This document shows positions 24,270 through 34,030 of a stretch of DNA of 64,000 bases, one piece after another. Both the position numbers and the translations under genes were made by a program. This stretch comes from Komarekiella atlantica HA4396-MV6. Its GTDB lineage: Bacteria > Cyanobacteriota > Cyanobacteriia > Cyanobacteriales > Nostocaceae. The stretch is from the NCBI GenBank assembly GCA_019359395.1, contig JAHHHK010000015.1:62001-126000 (forward strand), written 5' to 3'. Under the pieces are notes generated by a model, which saw only the letters and a list, made by a program, of their open reading frames with translations, was not told where the DNA came from and ran no database searches. Positions within the stretch are counted from its first letter, which is position 1. Every line of letters begins with the position of its first letter.

Positions 24270-24722
24270 AAAACGCTCCTTTTATCTAAACAGGCAAGTA
24301 TGACAATTCATAAATCCCATGTGTTTAAGTATTAGACCTCTTGCATTCATTGCCTTTTGCACGTTTATGGAAAAGGAAAAATATAATTTTTTTCACCTTT
24401 CCTCGACTTATGCAAGAAGTCTATTGCAGCAGCATAAACCTACGGTTTCGTCTCAGTACGAAATTGAACCGCTAACAAATTTTTTGAGAACCTATTTCCT
24501 CCACCAAGCAACCCAAAACTCAGCAAGTTATTCCTGTATACTTGCCCAAAGAAGCATTTGGAAGAATAAATTTAACAACTCAAATAATTGCCAATATTAT
24601 TTACGAAATAGAAGAATTTTGGTGAATATTTAGGAGATTCTTAAAGAAATGCTATTAATCGCAATATTTACGATCATTTCTACTCAAACTGCGAAAAATA
24701 GCGTAATATCTCTTCTCTAACT
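24270..24722. other. Upstream region of the eCIS operon
   Basis: The 453 bp between the flippase stop and the sheath start hold a MITE-like element 64 bp upstream of the sheath ATG, then AT-rich sequence. The operon promoter is expected here or inside the MITE. I cannot mark a convincing -10/-35 pair. A 104-codon plus-strand frame crosses the MITE and looks spurious. Confidence 0.6.
24333..24423. mobile_element. MITE-like element upstream of the sheath gene
   Basis: Terminal repeats TAGACCTCTTGCA (24333-24345) and TGCAAGAAGTCTA (24411-24423) match at 12 of 13 positions when inverted. They match the termini of the element at 9851-9985, with a different interior. Confidence 0.78.
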
Positions 24723-25997
24723 TTAAGTGAGTTTTGTGAATTGATTCAGGTTTTTGGGATCGAGCTTATGTAAGCTATGAAAAATCACGCCCAAACTCAT
24801 CACAGCTTGTACTGTAGCTGCAATAATTAAAGCGATCGCAGCTCCTAGCAATTTCATCTGAGGCAGCAACCAGATACAAGCGATGGGTAAGATAATTGCC
24901 ACCACAGTAAATAAAAGTATTTGGATGCAAAAGTATTTAGCTGCTGCCATTCCATAGCCTAACGAGGACGATATATAGCTAATACCCGCCGCAACCATCA
25001 ACCAGACAAACAAATTTGCTTGCTCGCCATATTCAGGTCGATACAGAACAGTTAAAATCTGCCGTCCATCAACAAAAGCCACCAAAACACCTGTGAAACC
25101 CAACAAAGCAGCCATTCCTACCAGCTTTAGTAAGAGAGTGCGAAAAGCGATCGCATTTCCTGCGGCATAATATTTAGCTAACTGGGGACTAGCTGACTCT
25201 CCTAAAAGATTCACTAACATCCCTCCTATCACCATCAGGTAAGCTATGGCTGCAAAAATCCCAAGTTGCTCGACGCCTAAATATCGCTCAATAAAGTAGC
25301 GGGGAATGTTGTGATTCAGTGAAACTAGCATCATCACAAATCCTAAAGGCAAACAGAGCCATACCAACTTAAGTAGGATTGGCCGATGCCAACGCGGTTG
25401 CAGTTTTGACAAATGCTTAAGTATCGAAACACCATTACGAATGTCGTAACCAACCAGCACCACAGTTCCAGCAAATACTAACCCCGTTACTCCCCATAAA
25501 ATATTGCCAAATTGATATACGCCAATGCTCAGAAGTAGCAGCGATAGAAAACCTTTAATTATCAGTGACACAGCAATGCAATTCGTGCCTTTGTTTTGCT
25601 GTAACCCATAAAATACATCACTAATAGATTCCAACGCTTTGGCTAAACCAACTAGGAAGATAACTAAAGCTGTTTCCCACTCATATCCTCCTAATAAACT
25701 AATAACTGCAATAACCACAAGTGCCAGCGTTGTCGATATTAACCTCAGCCCCAGATAATCGCTAAAACTGTACTGTTTTCTAGTATCTGTTGCTTGAACA
25801 GATCGTAGTTGCAAATTTGTCAACATGATTATGGGTGTTGCTACCGCTAAACCCAAGGCAAATTGCCCCACCATTTCAGGACTACCAAGTTTAGCCAACA
25901 CCACAAGCATTCCCCACTGACAAGCTGCATAGACTGCATTGCCAATAAATGCCCACGATAAATTTTGGCGCAGTGTTAATACTTTTTCATACTGCAT
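24723..25997 (-). CDS. Polysaccharide flippase-like membrane protein (Wzx/MATE superfamily)
   Basis: A 424-aa integral membrane protein with about 12 hydrophobic helices and few charged loops, as in Wzx/RfbX-type lipid-linked oligosaccharide flippases. The N-terminus (NLSWAFIGNAVYAACQWGML, then VVLAKLGSPEMVGQFALGLA) is characteristic of this family. It probably translocates an undecaprenyl-linked glycan across the plasma membrane. No glycosyltransferase neighbours are present, so the substrate cannot be inferred. It is transcribed toward the eCIS operon, with its stop 453 bp from the sheath gene. Confidence 0.8.
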   Translation of the reverse strand: MQYEKVLTLRQNLSWAFIGNAVYAACQWGMLVVLAKLGSPEMVGQFALGLAVATPIIMLTNLQLRSVQATDTRKQYSFSDYLGLRLISTTLALVVIAVISLLGGYEWETALVIFLVGLAKALESISDVFYGLQQNKGTNCIAVSLIIKGFLSLLLLSIGVYQFGNILWGVTGLVFAGTVVLVGYDIRNGVSILKHLSKLQPRWHRPILLKLVWLCLPLGFVMMLVSLNHNIPRYFIERYLGVEQLGIFAAIAYLMVIGGMLVNLLGESASPQLAKYYAAGNAIAFRTLLLKLVGMAALLGFTGVLVAFVDGRQILTVLYRPEYGEQANLFVWLMVAAGISYISSSLGYGMAAAKYFCIQILLFTVVAIILPIACIWLLPQMKLLGAAIALIIAATVQAVMSLGVIFHSLHKLDPKNLNQFTKLT

Positions 25998-26368
25998 TTG
26001 TTAAAAAGTTCTTCTGTTAAGAACTCGTTTTTATAAACTTTGATTAATTCTATTTTTACACAATTAAAAATCGGTACTTTTAGCTAACGTTAGATTCGTT
26101 TGTGTTGGTAGTTAGCAGTATTAGATATTTGTCCATTTATCTTGTACCAATTTTTTGCCACTTTAGTCATGCCACTTTGGCAAAAGTTTGATCACAGTTC
26201 TCAATTACTAGCAATCCGCTCTTGTTTGAGGACTTAAAAATAAGCTTTTCACCTTAGTGCCTTAGTGTTTTAGTGGTTCAAAGTCAATTTTTAAACCACG
26301 AAGGCACTAAGACACCAAGAAAAATAGATTACACCTTGAAAGTGCTATCCTTTTCCAAACTCTTTCTA
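25998..26368. other. Intergenic region with imperfect inverted repeat
   Basis: No gene seen. An inverted repeat lies between ilvN and the flippase: the left arm CCTTAGTGCCTTAGTG... (26252-26278) pairs imperfectly with the right arm ...AACCACGAAGGCACTAAG (26294-26319). This CCACGAAGGCACTAAGACAC motif is a common cyanobacterial interspersed repeat. It could help terminate ilvN transcription. Confidence 0.55.
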
Positions 26369-26896
26369 CTAAACTTTGGCTTCTAAAGACTTAAGTAATT
26401 CAGTATTCACACCTGATTCACGAGTCAGAGCAATTTTACCAGTCCGGGCGACTTCTCTTAAACCAAATTTTTGTAGCACCTGGACGATCGCCACCATCTT
26501 ACCTGGATCTCCGACAACTTCCAAGGTCAGAGAATCTTCCGCCACATCTACAACACGCGCCCGGAAAATTTGAGACAATTCGATCACTTCTGAGCGATTG
26601 TTGCTAGTAGCATTTACCTTCAAGAGCATCAATTCCCGTTCTACGCAGGGAGTTTCGGTAATGTCTTGTACTTTGAGAACATTGACCAACTTGTATAGCT
26701 GCTTGGTTAATTGCTCGATTACGCGATCGTCACCGGGTACAATCATCGTAATGCGGGAAACTCCTCCCTGCTCAGCTGGGCCAACAGCGAGGCTTTCGAT
26801 ATTAAAACCACGACGGGCAAATAAACCAGAAATACGGGAGAGAACACCCGCTTCATCTTCTACGAGAACTGAAAGAGTATGTTTCATCTTCGCCAA
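26369..26896 (-). CDS. ilvN: Acetolactate synthase small (regulatory) subunit
   Basis: A 175-aa regulatory subunit of acetohydroxyacid synthase, the first step of branched-chain amino-acid synthesis, which senses valine. The N-terminal ACT domain is unmistakable: [37 protein letters not shown], then [10 protein letters not shown]. The C-terminal domain begins near residue 85 ([10 protein letters not shown]) and ends with [17 protein letters not shown]. Length is typical. It is a single gene here; the catalytic subunit is not adjacent, as usual in cyanobacteria. Confidence 0.96.
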   Translation of the reverse strand: MAKMKHTLSVLVEDEAGVLSRISGLFARRGFNIESLAVGPAEQGGVSRITMIVPGDDRVIEQLTKQLYKLVNVLKVQDITETPCVERELMLLKVNATSNNRSEVIELSQIFRARVVDVAEDSLTLEVVGDPGKMVAIVQVLQKFGLREVARTGKIALTRESGVNTELLKSLEAKV

Positions 26897-27154
26897 AAAA
26901 GGCTAGAGCAGGATTTGATCACGCAGACATTAGCTAACGGCTGTGCTAGACGTACTGCCGCATTAAATTGTAAGTGCGATTTTCTATTTTAAACTTAATA
27001 GCTACACTCATTGCAGTCAGAAAAAGAAATTGTGCAAAAATCACGCCGTAAGTATGAATATTCCTAAGTGCATATCTTTTCATTGGCAGATGCCAGACTT
27101 GTCTAAAGCATTTATACTTACATTTGACAAACATTCAACAGGAGCAAAGTATTT

Positions 27155-27514
27155 ATGGGTTGGTTAAAAAGACTATTTGGAATGGAAAAGCCTCAAAATG
27201 CAGAAGTAAATCCGGCTCCACAAGTACAACAAACTTCTACTAATGCGCCTACTGCTACTCAATCAATCCCCCCAGAACGCCTAGGATTAAATGGAGAATA
27301 TGACCAAAGTGGATTGGCAAAGCGGGTAGCATTGGCATTCGATCAAGATCCTCAACTTGATGATGTTGATACCCTCTGGGTAGCTCAGACGGGCAGCACT
27401 GTAGTATTAAAAGGTAAAGTTGCTAGCCAGGATATTCTCAACAAAATGGTTTCTGTAGCCCGTTCTGTAAGTGGTGCTACGGATGTTGACACAAATCAAA
27501 CGACAATTGGTTAG
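27155..27514 (+). CDS. BON-domain protein
   Basis: A 119-aa protein. Residues ~1-45 are a polar linker starting MGWLKRLFGMEKPQ. Residues ~50-117 match a BON domain (LAKRVALAFDQDPQLDDVD, VVLKGKVASQDILNKMV and SVSGATDVDTNQ), a small alpha/beta fold that binds phospholipid or other ligands and is often induced by osmotic stress. A ribosome-binding site (CAGGAG) lies 11 nt upstream. There is no signal peptide, so it is probably cytoplasmic. Confidence 0.85.
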   Translation: MGWLKRLFGMEKPQNAEVNPAPQVQQTSTNAPTATQSIPPERLGLNGEYDQSGLAKRVALAFDQDPQLDDVDTLWVAQTGSTVVLKGKVASQDILNKMVSVARSVSGATDVDTNQTTIG

Positions 27515-27564
27515 GTAGTGGTTGTTGAACGTCTTAATCCAATTTGAGGATATCTGAGTAGCAA

Positions 27565-28485
27565 TTAACTAATGCGATCGCCAGCCCATCTCTCAATCCA
27601 ATCTAAAATAGCTTGGTTTACTTGTTCTGGGCATTCATCGTGGGGACAATGTCCCACATCCTCTAGATTTAGCAATTCTAATTTCTCATTATATTGAGCA
27701 AATTGGCTAGCAAGAGCTGGAGGAACAAAACGGTCTTTTTGTCCCCAAATTAAGAGCATCGGAATTTTTAAAGTCGGTAATACTGTCTTGACGCTAGGAC
27801 TAAAGTTAATACCGATCGCAGCTTTAAACAAGGCACTAAAAGCACGGGCAGAACCCCGATCTTGGGGTGGCCCAGCTAAAATATCTATGAGTTCATCGGT
27901 GATTGCTTCTGGGTTGGCATAAGCAAGACTTGCCCAACGGCGTAGCACACCTGGCCGACGCACAAAGTTAAATACAGGCTTCAGGATCAAGGGAGAAGCA
28001 ACTATATTTTTAATGGTTCTGACAACTGGCCGTAGTACAGGTGCGATCGCTTCTTGCTCTAATGACGGATCGGGTAAACTCATCATCACCATACCTTGCA
28101 CCATTTCGGGATAGGCGGCGGCAGTGGCCATGGAAATCAGTGAGCCATTGGAATTACCAATTAAGACCGCAGGCTGACGGATAAATGTTTTCCAAAAGTC
28201 GTGAACTTGCTCTACCCAAAGTTCTATGCTGTAATTAACTGGGGCTTTTTCAGAAGCGCCAAAACCTAGCATATCTAAAGCATAAACTGTGTGATGCTCA
28301 CCCAAAACCTCTAAATTATGTCGCCAATGCCCAATGGATGCACCAAAGCCATGTAGCAAGATTAAAGGTGTTGTCTGATGGTAATTTTGGGCAGGTCGAA
28401 TAAAAGTGTAACGAGTTTGCCAGCCCCGCCAGACCCAATCTCTCTGATTACCAACCCGCTCCTGCCAATGTACCGCAGTGGTCAC
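27565..28485 (-). CDS. Alpha/beta-fold hydrolase
   Basis: A 306-aa alpha/beta hydrolase. The oxyanion-hole segment is LILLHGFGASIGHWRHN. The nucleophile elbow is GNSNGS (Ser near 117), the acid is in WGQKDRFVP and the His in DVGHCPHDE. A cap domain spans residues ~140-215. Many cyanobacterial paralogues are annotated only as hydrolases of the chloroperoxidase/esterase type; the substrate is unknown. It converges on the BON gene. Confidence 0.88.
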   Translation of the reverse strand: MTTAVHWQERVGNQRDWVWRGWQTRYTFIRPAQNYHQTTPLILLHGFGASIGHWRHNLEVLGEHHTVYALDMLGFGASEKAPVNYSIELWVEQVHDFWKTFIRQPAVLIGNSNGSLISMATAAAYPEMVQGMVMMSLPDPSLEQEAIAPVLRPVVRTIKNIVASPLILKPVFNFVRRPGVLRRWASLAYANPEAITDELIDILAGPPQDRGSARAFSALFKAAIGINFSPSVKTVLPTLKIPMLLIWGQKDRFVPPALASQFAQYNEKLELLNLEDVGHCPHDECPEQVNQAILDWIERWAGDRIS

Positions 28486-29007
28486 AATTCCTCCAATTCA
28501 TCAGCGTTGAAACACTATTACTTCCAATATAAGAGTCTAATTGCAAATCTTTAGTGCCAAAACTGAAGAAGTTGTAGCCCTTTTCTACCTCTAAAAGACT
28601 GCGATCGCATCTATTCTAAGTAAATTTATCAGGAGCTTTTGATTACAAATACTACCAAAGTTACTTCTGTATTACTATATATTACATTATTTTTGAGCAA
28701 CGTCTTGCATATCTAAATCTTGCTATTTTAGAGATATACTTTCCAATTCAACCATCAACAAATGTTGCTAAATAATTGTAACAATACTTAACATTATCCC
28801 AAGTTGTGTAATTTAGATTAACTATTGCAGAGAAATTCTCTCAGAGTGAGTAGAATGACAAATACAACGACGCAACTACTCTATGGATTAGTTACCCTAG
28901 AACTACAGACTTATGTATTCAGTCCTTAGTTATTCCGGTATTTTGCCTCTGAGGCATACCAATCAAGACCACGCCAAATCCTTCATTAAGAGCTCCCACA
29001 AATCATA
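28486..29007. other. AT-rich divergent intergenic region upstream of infC
   Basis: The 522 bp separate the divergent hydrolase and infC genes. They must contain both promoters and the infC leader. No ORF, repeat array or recognisable riboswitch was found. No strong Shine-Dalgarno is obvious before the infC ATG. Confidence 0.55.
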
Positions 29008-29541
29008 ATGCCTGTGATTGAGAAAAAAAGAACTCGCGATCTGCCACAAATTAACGAACGGATTCGCTTCCCGAAAATTCGGGTCATTGACACTGATGGC
29101 GCTCAACTGGGAATTATGCCCCCACAGGAAGCACTACAACTAGCTGAAGAGAAAGAACTAGATCTGGTGCTACTCAGTGACAAGGCTGATCCGCCGGTTT
29201 GCCGGATTATGGATTACGGGAAGTACAAGTTTGAGCAGGAGAAAAAGGCACGGGAAGCCCGGAAAAAGCAGCACACAGCTGATGTCAAGGAAGTTAAGAT
29301 GCGCTACAAGATAGAAGAACACGACTACAATGTGCGTGTTAAGCAAGCAGAGCGCTTTTTGAAAGATGGTGATAAAGTCAAAGCTACTGTGATGTTCCGG
29401 GGTCGAGAAATTCAACACAGTGACTTAGCAGAAGATTTGCTTAAACGAATGGCAACGGATTTAGAGCCGTTTGGTGAAGTTCAGCAAGCGCCTAAAAAAG
29501 AAGGGCGAAATATGATGATGCTGATCTCGCCTAAAAAATAA
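29008..29541 (+). CDS. infC: Translation initiation factor IF-3
   Basis: A 177-aa IF-3, which binds the 30S subunit, keeps ribosome subunits apart and checks the start codon. The N-domain holds [20 protein letters not shown] and [20 protein letters not shown], then [16 protein letters not shown]. The C-domain follows: [35 protein letters not shown] and [12 protein letters not shown]. The start is ATG, not the AUU used for autoregulation in E. coli. A factor-independent terminator follows 32 nt after the stop. Confidence 0.98.
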   Translation: MPVIEKKRTRDLPQINERIRFPKIRVIDTDGAQLGIMPPQEALQLAEEKELDLVLLSDKADPPVCRIMDYGKYKFEQEKKAREARKKQHTADVKEVKMRYKIEEHDYNVRVKQAERFLKDGDKVKATVMFRGREIQHSDLAEDLLKRMATDLEPFGEVQQAPKKEGRNMMMLISPKK

Positions 29542-29572
29542 TCCTCGAACTCTTGAATAGACGAAGTTTGAT

Positions 29573-29604
29573 AATCCTCTGGCTATAAGTCAGGGGATTC
29601 TTTT
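29573..29604 (+). terminator. Rho-independent terminator of infC
   Basis: Stem AATCCTCTG (29573-29581) pairs with CAGGGGATT (29591-29599) with one U-G pair. The loop is 9 nt and is followed by CTTTT. Confidence 0.72.
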
Positions 29605-29616
29605 GTCATTTGTCAG

Positions 29617-29772
29617 GAGTAGAGACGCGATTAATCACGTCTGTAAAAGAGTCAAGAGACGCGATTAATCGCGTCTGTACAAGGGTCAAGAGTAGAGACG
29701 CGATTAATCACGTCTGTACAAGAGTCAAGAGTAGAGACGCGATTAATCGCGTCTGTACAAGAGTCAAGAGTT
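29617..29772. repeat. Four-copy array of a palindromic GCGATTAATCGC unit
   Basis: Four tandem units of about 35-40 bp, each with AGAGACGCGATTAATC(A/G)CGTCTGTA followed by CAAGAGTCAAGAGT-type spacers. The AGACGCGATTAATCGCGTCT portion is self-complementary. The array lies in the infC-29998 gap. Confidence 0.9.
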
Positions 29773-29997
29773 GGGGAAATTTCTCTAATTTTGGCTGCTG
29801 GTTTTTGGTTTCTGGGTTTATTTATCTGAAATCGATAGTCCTGAGAGTTGAGTGGGAAACATAATACTCAGTTGCTCAGGACTTTTGCTATGTCCAGGAG
29901 TTAGGAGACATTACATAGGGCATGGGGCAGTAGTTATTTTTTCCCCACTCTCCCACTCCCCCCATTACGCGGTGACGATACCAGAAACGAAAACTGC

Positions 29998-32900
29998 ATG
30001 GAACTGAAAAATGACTGGTTGAGTGCAAATAGAGGTGTTTTACCACGACTACTACAGTGGGTAAATCTCCGGCCAGAGGAGAGCGAACGAACTTGGATAA
30101 TGTTTGCTTTTTATACAACTGTATCTGTAGGATTGCGGTGGGCTGAGGACAGTACAGTCGCGCTCTTTTTAGACGAATATGGGACAGATTTATTGCCTTG
30201 GATGTATATTGCCAGTGCTGGATTAGGTGCAGGACTGGTTTTTTTATATTCTTGGCTGCAAAAGATTTTCCCCTTACGCCGGGTAATTGTGGCGATCGCA
30301 CCTTGCATGGTGATGCCATTGGTTCTATTAGTTTTATTACATTGGGGAACCCATGTTTCATACTTAGCAGTTATTTCGATATTTCTGCTGCGGCTGTGGG
30401 TAGATGCACTTTACGTAGTCAATGACCTCAACACGTCCATTGTTGCTAATCAACTATTTAACATTCGGGAAATTAAGCGCACTTACCCACTGGTTAGTAG
30501 TGGTTTATTGATTGCTGATGTGATCAGTGGCTTTAGTTTGCCTTGGCTGGTGCAATTTGCCAAGTTGAATAACGTCATTCTCATCGGTTGTGTAATGATT
30601 CTGTTGGGATCGGGGATTTTATTCTATTTAACTCATCACTATCGAGCAGCTTTTCCCGAAACTCCCCAAAAACTAGTTCCTGAAGAACAAGCCTCACGAC
30701 AGCGTTTCGTCAAAAATCCGCTGAAGGGTTATGTTTGGCAGTTGTTTGCCTTTGTAGGTCTGTTACAGGTCATTGGGTTGTTAATAGATTTTCAGTATCT
30801 ACGCGAACTTCAGTCCAATTTAGACGATCGCGAACTCGCCAGTTTCTTGGGACTATTTGGTGGGATGCTCGGACTGTGTGAGTTATTGACGCAGTGGTTT
30901 ATTTCTAGCCGACTCATCGAACGAATGGGGGTATTTTTCACCGCCACGCTTTTACCGATCGCTGTAGGTTTTTTATTACCAGCAGTGCTGATATTCCTAA
31001 ATTTAGTTCCTGCAATGCAATCGCAGAGCTTTTTCTGGGGTCTGATAATTCTCAAATTCTGCGATGAACTTTTGCGCTACACCTTTGTCATGAGTAGTGG
31101 CCCCGTACTATACCAACCGATCCCAGAGGCAATTCGCAGCCGGATGCAGACATTATCTGGCGGAAATGCGGAAGCGATCGCTACTGGTTTGACAGGATTG
31201 GTAATTTTTGCAACTTTGTTTCTTGGTGAGCGATTTGTACCAGTACCACTACAAAAGTGGGTGTTGGTAGGGGAAACAATGGTCGTAGCTGGTGCTTGTT
31301 TGAAAGTAGTTTGGGAGTTGCGATCGCGCTATGTTGAGTTGTTAGTCTTAAGTGTGGCCCAGGGAAACCTGAGTGCGGCTAATGTGGGTTTACGATTCTT
31401 CAAGCAGGGAGTAGTTAAAGCTTTAGGAGAAAAAGGCAGCGAAGCAGATAAACGCTCTTGCATTGAACTTTTAGCTCAAATTGATTCCCCAGGCGCGGCA
31501 GAAGTTTTAGCACCACTACTAGTCAAATTAACCCCAGATTTGCAATGTCAAAGTTTGGAGGTGATGTTGGCGGGAGGTGCAAATCCGGCTTATTTACCTG
31601 CCATCCGCCCTTTGTTAGAACAGCCAGAAGCAACCACCCCAGAAGTTTTTGCCTTGGCGCTACGCTACGTTTGGCTGGCTGAACCAAATCCCAATTTAAG
31701 CCTACTAGAAGAATACTTGCATCCTCGCCAAAACTCACTCATCCGCGCTACCGCTGCCGCTTTAGTTTTGCGCCAAGGAACGCCAATGCAAAAAGTTGCA
31801 GCTACTAAAACCATGCGCCGAATGCTGACTCATAAGCAAGAATGGGAACGGGTAAATGGAGTTAGAGCACTCAGAGAGGCAATTTATTTGCAGGCGTTGC
31901 GGATTCACATTCCGAATTTGTTACAAGACGAGTCTTTACGGGTGCGTTGCGCTGTCTTGGAAATGATTGCAGCAACTCATTCCGAAGAATACTATTCGGC
32001 ACTAATTGCAGCACTTTACTACAAGTCAACTCGCAGTACAGCAATGTTAGCCCTAATACGACTAGAGAATGAAGCCTTGGAGATGCTGTTGCAGGTGGCT
32101 ACGAATATTTACAAACCAGAAGTAGTGCGGATGTATGCTTGGCGTACCATTGGTCAGCTCGGTACTCAAGAAGCAATGGAGTCTTTGTGGCAAAACTTGG
32201 AAACATCTTGGGGTACTACGAGAGATCATATTCTTCGTAGCTTGCTAAAAATACAAAAACAACCAGGAATTGCAGGTTTAGTAGATCGGTTTTATGAAAG
32301 TAGGGTAGAAAATTTAATTGAGCAGGAATTACGATTTTTAGGTGAGATTTACGCCGCGTACATAGATTTCAAAACAATAGACCCTCTAGAATATCATCAA
32401 TCAAGCCAGGGGATTGTGACTGTCTCTAAGTTACTGCAACGTGCGCTATTAGAATTGGAATTGGATGTTAAAGAGCGGTTGCTACTGTTACTGAAACTGC
32501 TTTACTCCCCAGAAAAGATGCAGGCAGCGGCGTTCAATGTGCGATCGCAATCAGGAGTAAACTTCGCAAGGGGATTAGAAATCCTAGAACATACTGTAAC
32601 TTTGCCTTCAAAATCCCTGTTGTTGAATATTTTAGATAACCGATCGCAGCAAGAAAAACTGCAACATCTTGTAGAAGCCAAAGTCTTAGTATATGAAAAT
32701 ATGTTAGTGGGCGATCGCCTTCATAGATTACTGATGGTAAGTAATTTGCTTTCTGACTGGTGCTTAGCTTGCTGTTTTCATTTTGCTCAAGTTACTCGCA
32801 TCCGACTGACAAGTCCTGAGATTTTAGCAGCTTTGCGCCATCCAACAGGCTTTGTCAGAGAAGCTGCGATCGCATATTTAAATATGGTTTCACATCGTGT

Positions 32901-33009
32901 TCTTAGAGAAATCCTACCCCAGTTACAAGACGACCCACATCCGCTTGTAGCTGCTCAAGTTAAGGAGTTGCTCGAAAAATCCCAATTCAATTACTACAAA
33001 CAAGCCTAA
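29998..33009 (+). CDS. ATP/ADP translocase-like membrane domain fused to HEAT repeats
   Basis: A 1003-aa protein. Residues ~1-440 contain about 12 membrane helices in a major-facilitator/NTT-like arrangement (SERTWIMFAFYTTVSVGLRW, WMYIASAGLGAGLVFLYSWL). Residues ~440-1000 are helical pairs typical of HEAT/armadillo repeats (IELLAQIDSPGAAEVLAPLL, VRCAVLEMIAATHSEEY, GFVREAAIAYLNMVSHRV). Related cyanobacterial proteins are annotated as MFS transporters or HEAT-repeat proteins. The translocation substrate is unknown. The soluble half probably docks a partner at the cytoplasmic face. The start follows a GC-rich repeat, with no clear RBS. Confidence 0.8.
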   Translation: MELKNDWLSANRGVLPRLLQWVNLRPEESERTWIMFAFYTTVSVGLRWAEDSTVALFLDEYGTDLLPWMYIASAGLGAGLVFLYSWLQKIFPLRRVIVAIAPCMVMPLVLLVLLHWGTHVSYLAVISIFLLRLWVDALYVVNDLNTSIVANQLFNIREIKRTYPLVSSGLLIADVISGFSLPWLVQFAKLNNVILIGCVMILLGSGILFYLTHHYRAAFPETPQKLVPEEQASRQRFVKNPLKGYVWQLFAFVGLLQVIGLLIDFQYLRELQSNLDDRELASFLGLFGGMLGLCELLTQWFISSRLIERMGVFFTATLLPIAVGFLLPAVLIFLNLVPAMQSQSFFWGLIILKFCDELLRYTFVMSSGPVLYQPIPEAIRSRMQTLSGGNAEAIATGLTGLVIFATLFLGERFVPVPLQKWVLVGETMVVAGACLKVVWELRSRYVELLVLSVAQGNLSAANVGLRFFKQGVVKALGEKGSEADKRSCIELLAQIDSPGAAEVLAPLLVKLTPDLQCQSLEVMLAGGANPAYLPAIRPLLEQPEATTPEVFALALRYVWLAEPNPNLSLLEEYLHPRQNSLIRATAAALVLRQGTPMQKVAATKTMRRMLTHKQEWERVNGVRALREAIYLQALRIHIPNLLQDESLRVRCAVLEMIAATHSEEYYSALIAALYYKSTRSTAMLALIRLENEALEMLLQVATNIYKPEVVRMYAWRTIGQLGTQEAMESLWQNLETSWGTTRDHILRSLLKIQKQPGIAGLVDRFYESRVENLIEQELRFLGEIYAAYIDFKTIDPLEYHQSSQGIVTVSKLLQRALLELELDVKERLLLLLKLLYSPEKMQAAAFNVRSQSGVNFARGLEILEHTVTLPSKSLLLNILDNRSQQEKLQHLVEAKVLVYENMLVGDRLHRLLMVSNLLSDWCLACCFHFAQVTRIRLTSPEILAALRHPTGFVREAAIAYLNMVSHRVLREILPQLQDDPHPLVAAQVKELLEKSQFNYYKQA

Positions 33010-33100
33010 CTGCTCACAAGTGCTAACACTTTCTAGTCACATTTGTTCGTAACACTGTAAATAAATCAACCAGCGACAACTCACTTTATTGGGAGGTAAA

Positions 33101-33631
33101 ATGGCTTCTAGCCAACTCCAACACGCTATTGGTATATTTCACAGCCGTAAAATTGCACTACAGGCGCTCGATGATCTGAGAATTAGTGGTTTTGCGATGA
33201 ATAAAATTTCTGTAATCACTAAAAAACCTCAGCTTGATGAGCTTGACAGCTCCGACACGAGTGATACTATGACTCCTACTGAAGGTGCTAGGGCGGGTGG
33301 ATTAGCAGGTGCTAGGACGGGAGGTTTACTTACCTTAGTTGCAGGTCTAGGTATTTTGTTGATTCCTGGCTTTGGCCCGGCGTTAGCAGTAGAGTCTGTT
33401 TTAGCTACCCTTTTAGGAAGTGGAGCTAGTGCGGCGGCTGGCGGTCTGATTGGCGCACTACGAGGTTGGTTTCTTCCCGAAGAAGCCGCCCAACTTTATA
33501 ACGACCGAGTATCCCAAGGCAATTATTTGGTGACAATAGAAAGCACAAAAGAGGACATCCGTCAAGCCGAACCTATTCTTAAGTGTTGGGGTATTCAGGA
33601 ATGGCGGGTATTTGACATTCCCACGAGGTGA
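33101..33631 (+). CDS. GSP-17M-like stress protein with glycine-zipper hydrophobic region
   Basis: A 176-aa protein. The N-terminal ~40 residues (AIGIFHSRKIALQALDDLRI, GFAMNKISVITKK) match the general stress protein 17M domain. Residues ~62-125 are Gly/Ala-rich and hydrophobic (GARAGGLAGARTGGLLTLVA, GILLIPGFGPALA), like a glycine zipper that may insert into membrane. The frame is open upstream to a TTG at 33089, but GGGAGG at 33091-33096 lies 4 nt before the ATG at 33101, so that ATG is the start. The 169-aa protein encoded at 56291 has the same architecture. Confidence 0.75.
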   Translation: MASSQLQHAIGIFHSRKIALQALDDLRISGFAMNKISVITKKPQLDELDSSDTSDTMTPTEGARAGGLAGARTGGLLTLVAGLGILLIPGFGPALAVESVLATLLGSGASAAAGGLIGALRGWFLPEEAAQLYNDRVSQGNYLVTIESTKEDIRQAEPILKCWGIQEWRVFDIPTR

Positions 33632-34030
33632 GCAGTTGGAAAATCTAACCCTTTTAAGGTGGATCAACTTGCTCAAAAAATCTCTTTTTAATCTCTTATC
33701 TCTGTGTTCTCTGTCTTGAAAAGTTCAGAGACGCTCGCGGACTCGCTACCGCTACGCTAACGCCGGAAGCCGGCGCTCCGACTTTTCGCTGTGCCTCTGT
33801 GGTTAAATAATAAATAACTTTTGAACCGCAGAGGCGCAGAGAAGCCAGTGCGTTGCGGGGGTTCCCCCCGTTGTAGCAACTGGCGCGACACAGAGAGAAA
33901 AGACAGGTTTTACGAGTCACCTTGAAAGGGCTATTGGAAAGTCTAAGCAATAAGCTATTCACTACCATAACTTCACTCTTTTGCTAACCTGTAAACTGAA
34001 ATAGGAAGTCAAAGAGTATTAAGAACAGCC
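33632..34030. other. Intergenic region with cyanobacterial interspersed repeats
   Basis: No gene seen. The segment 33730-33800 is a GC-rich repeat (GACGCTCGCGGACTCG..., GCCGGAAGCCGGCGCTCC). The segment 33825-33895 holds GAACCGCAGAGGCGCAGAGA-type sequence, also seen as GAACCGCAGAGGACGCAG at 21605. Both are non-coding families found through Nostoc genomes. Confidence 0.6.

Noticed and set aside
24319-24633. 104-codon plus-strand gene upstream of the sheath
   Set aside because: It crosses the MITE termini, lacks an RBS and resembles no family.
29617-29772. CRISPR array
   Set aside because: Spacers are nearly identical and short; the unit is an interspersed palindromic repeat.
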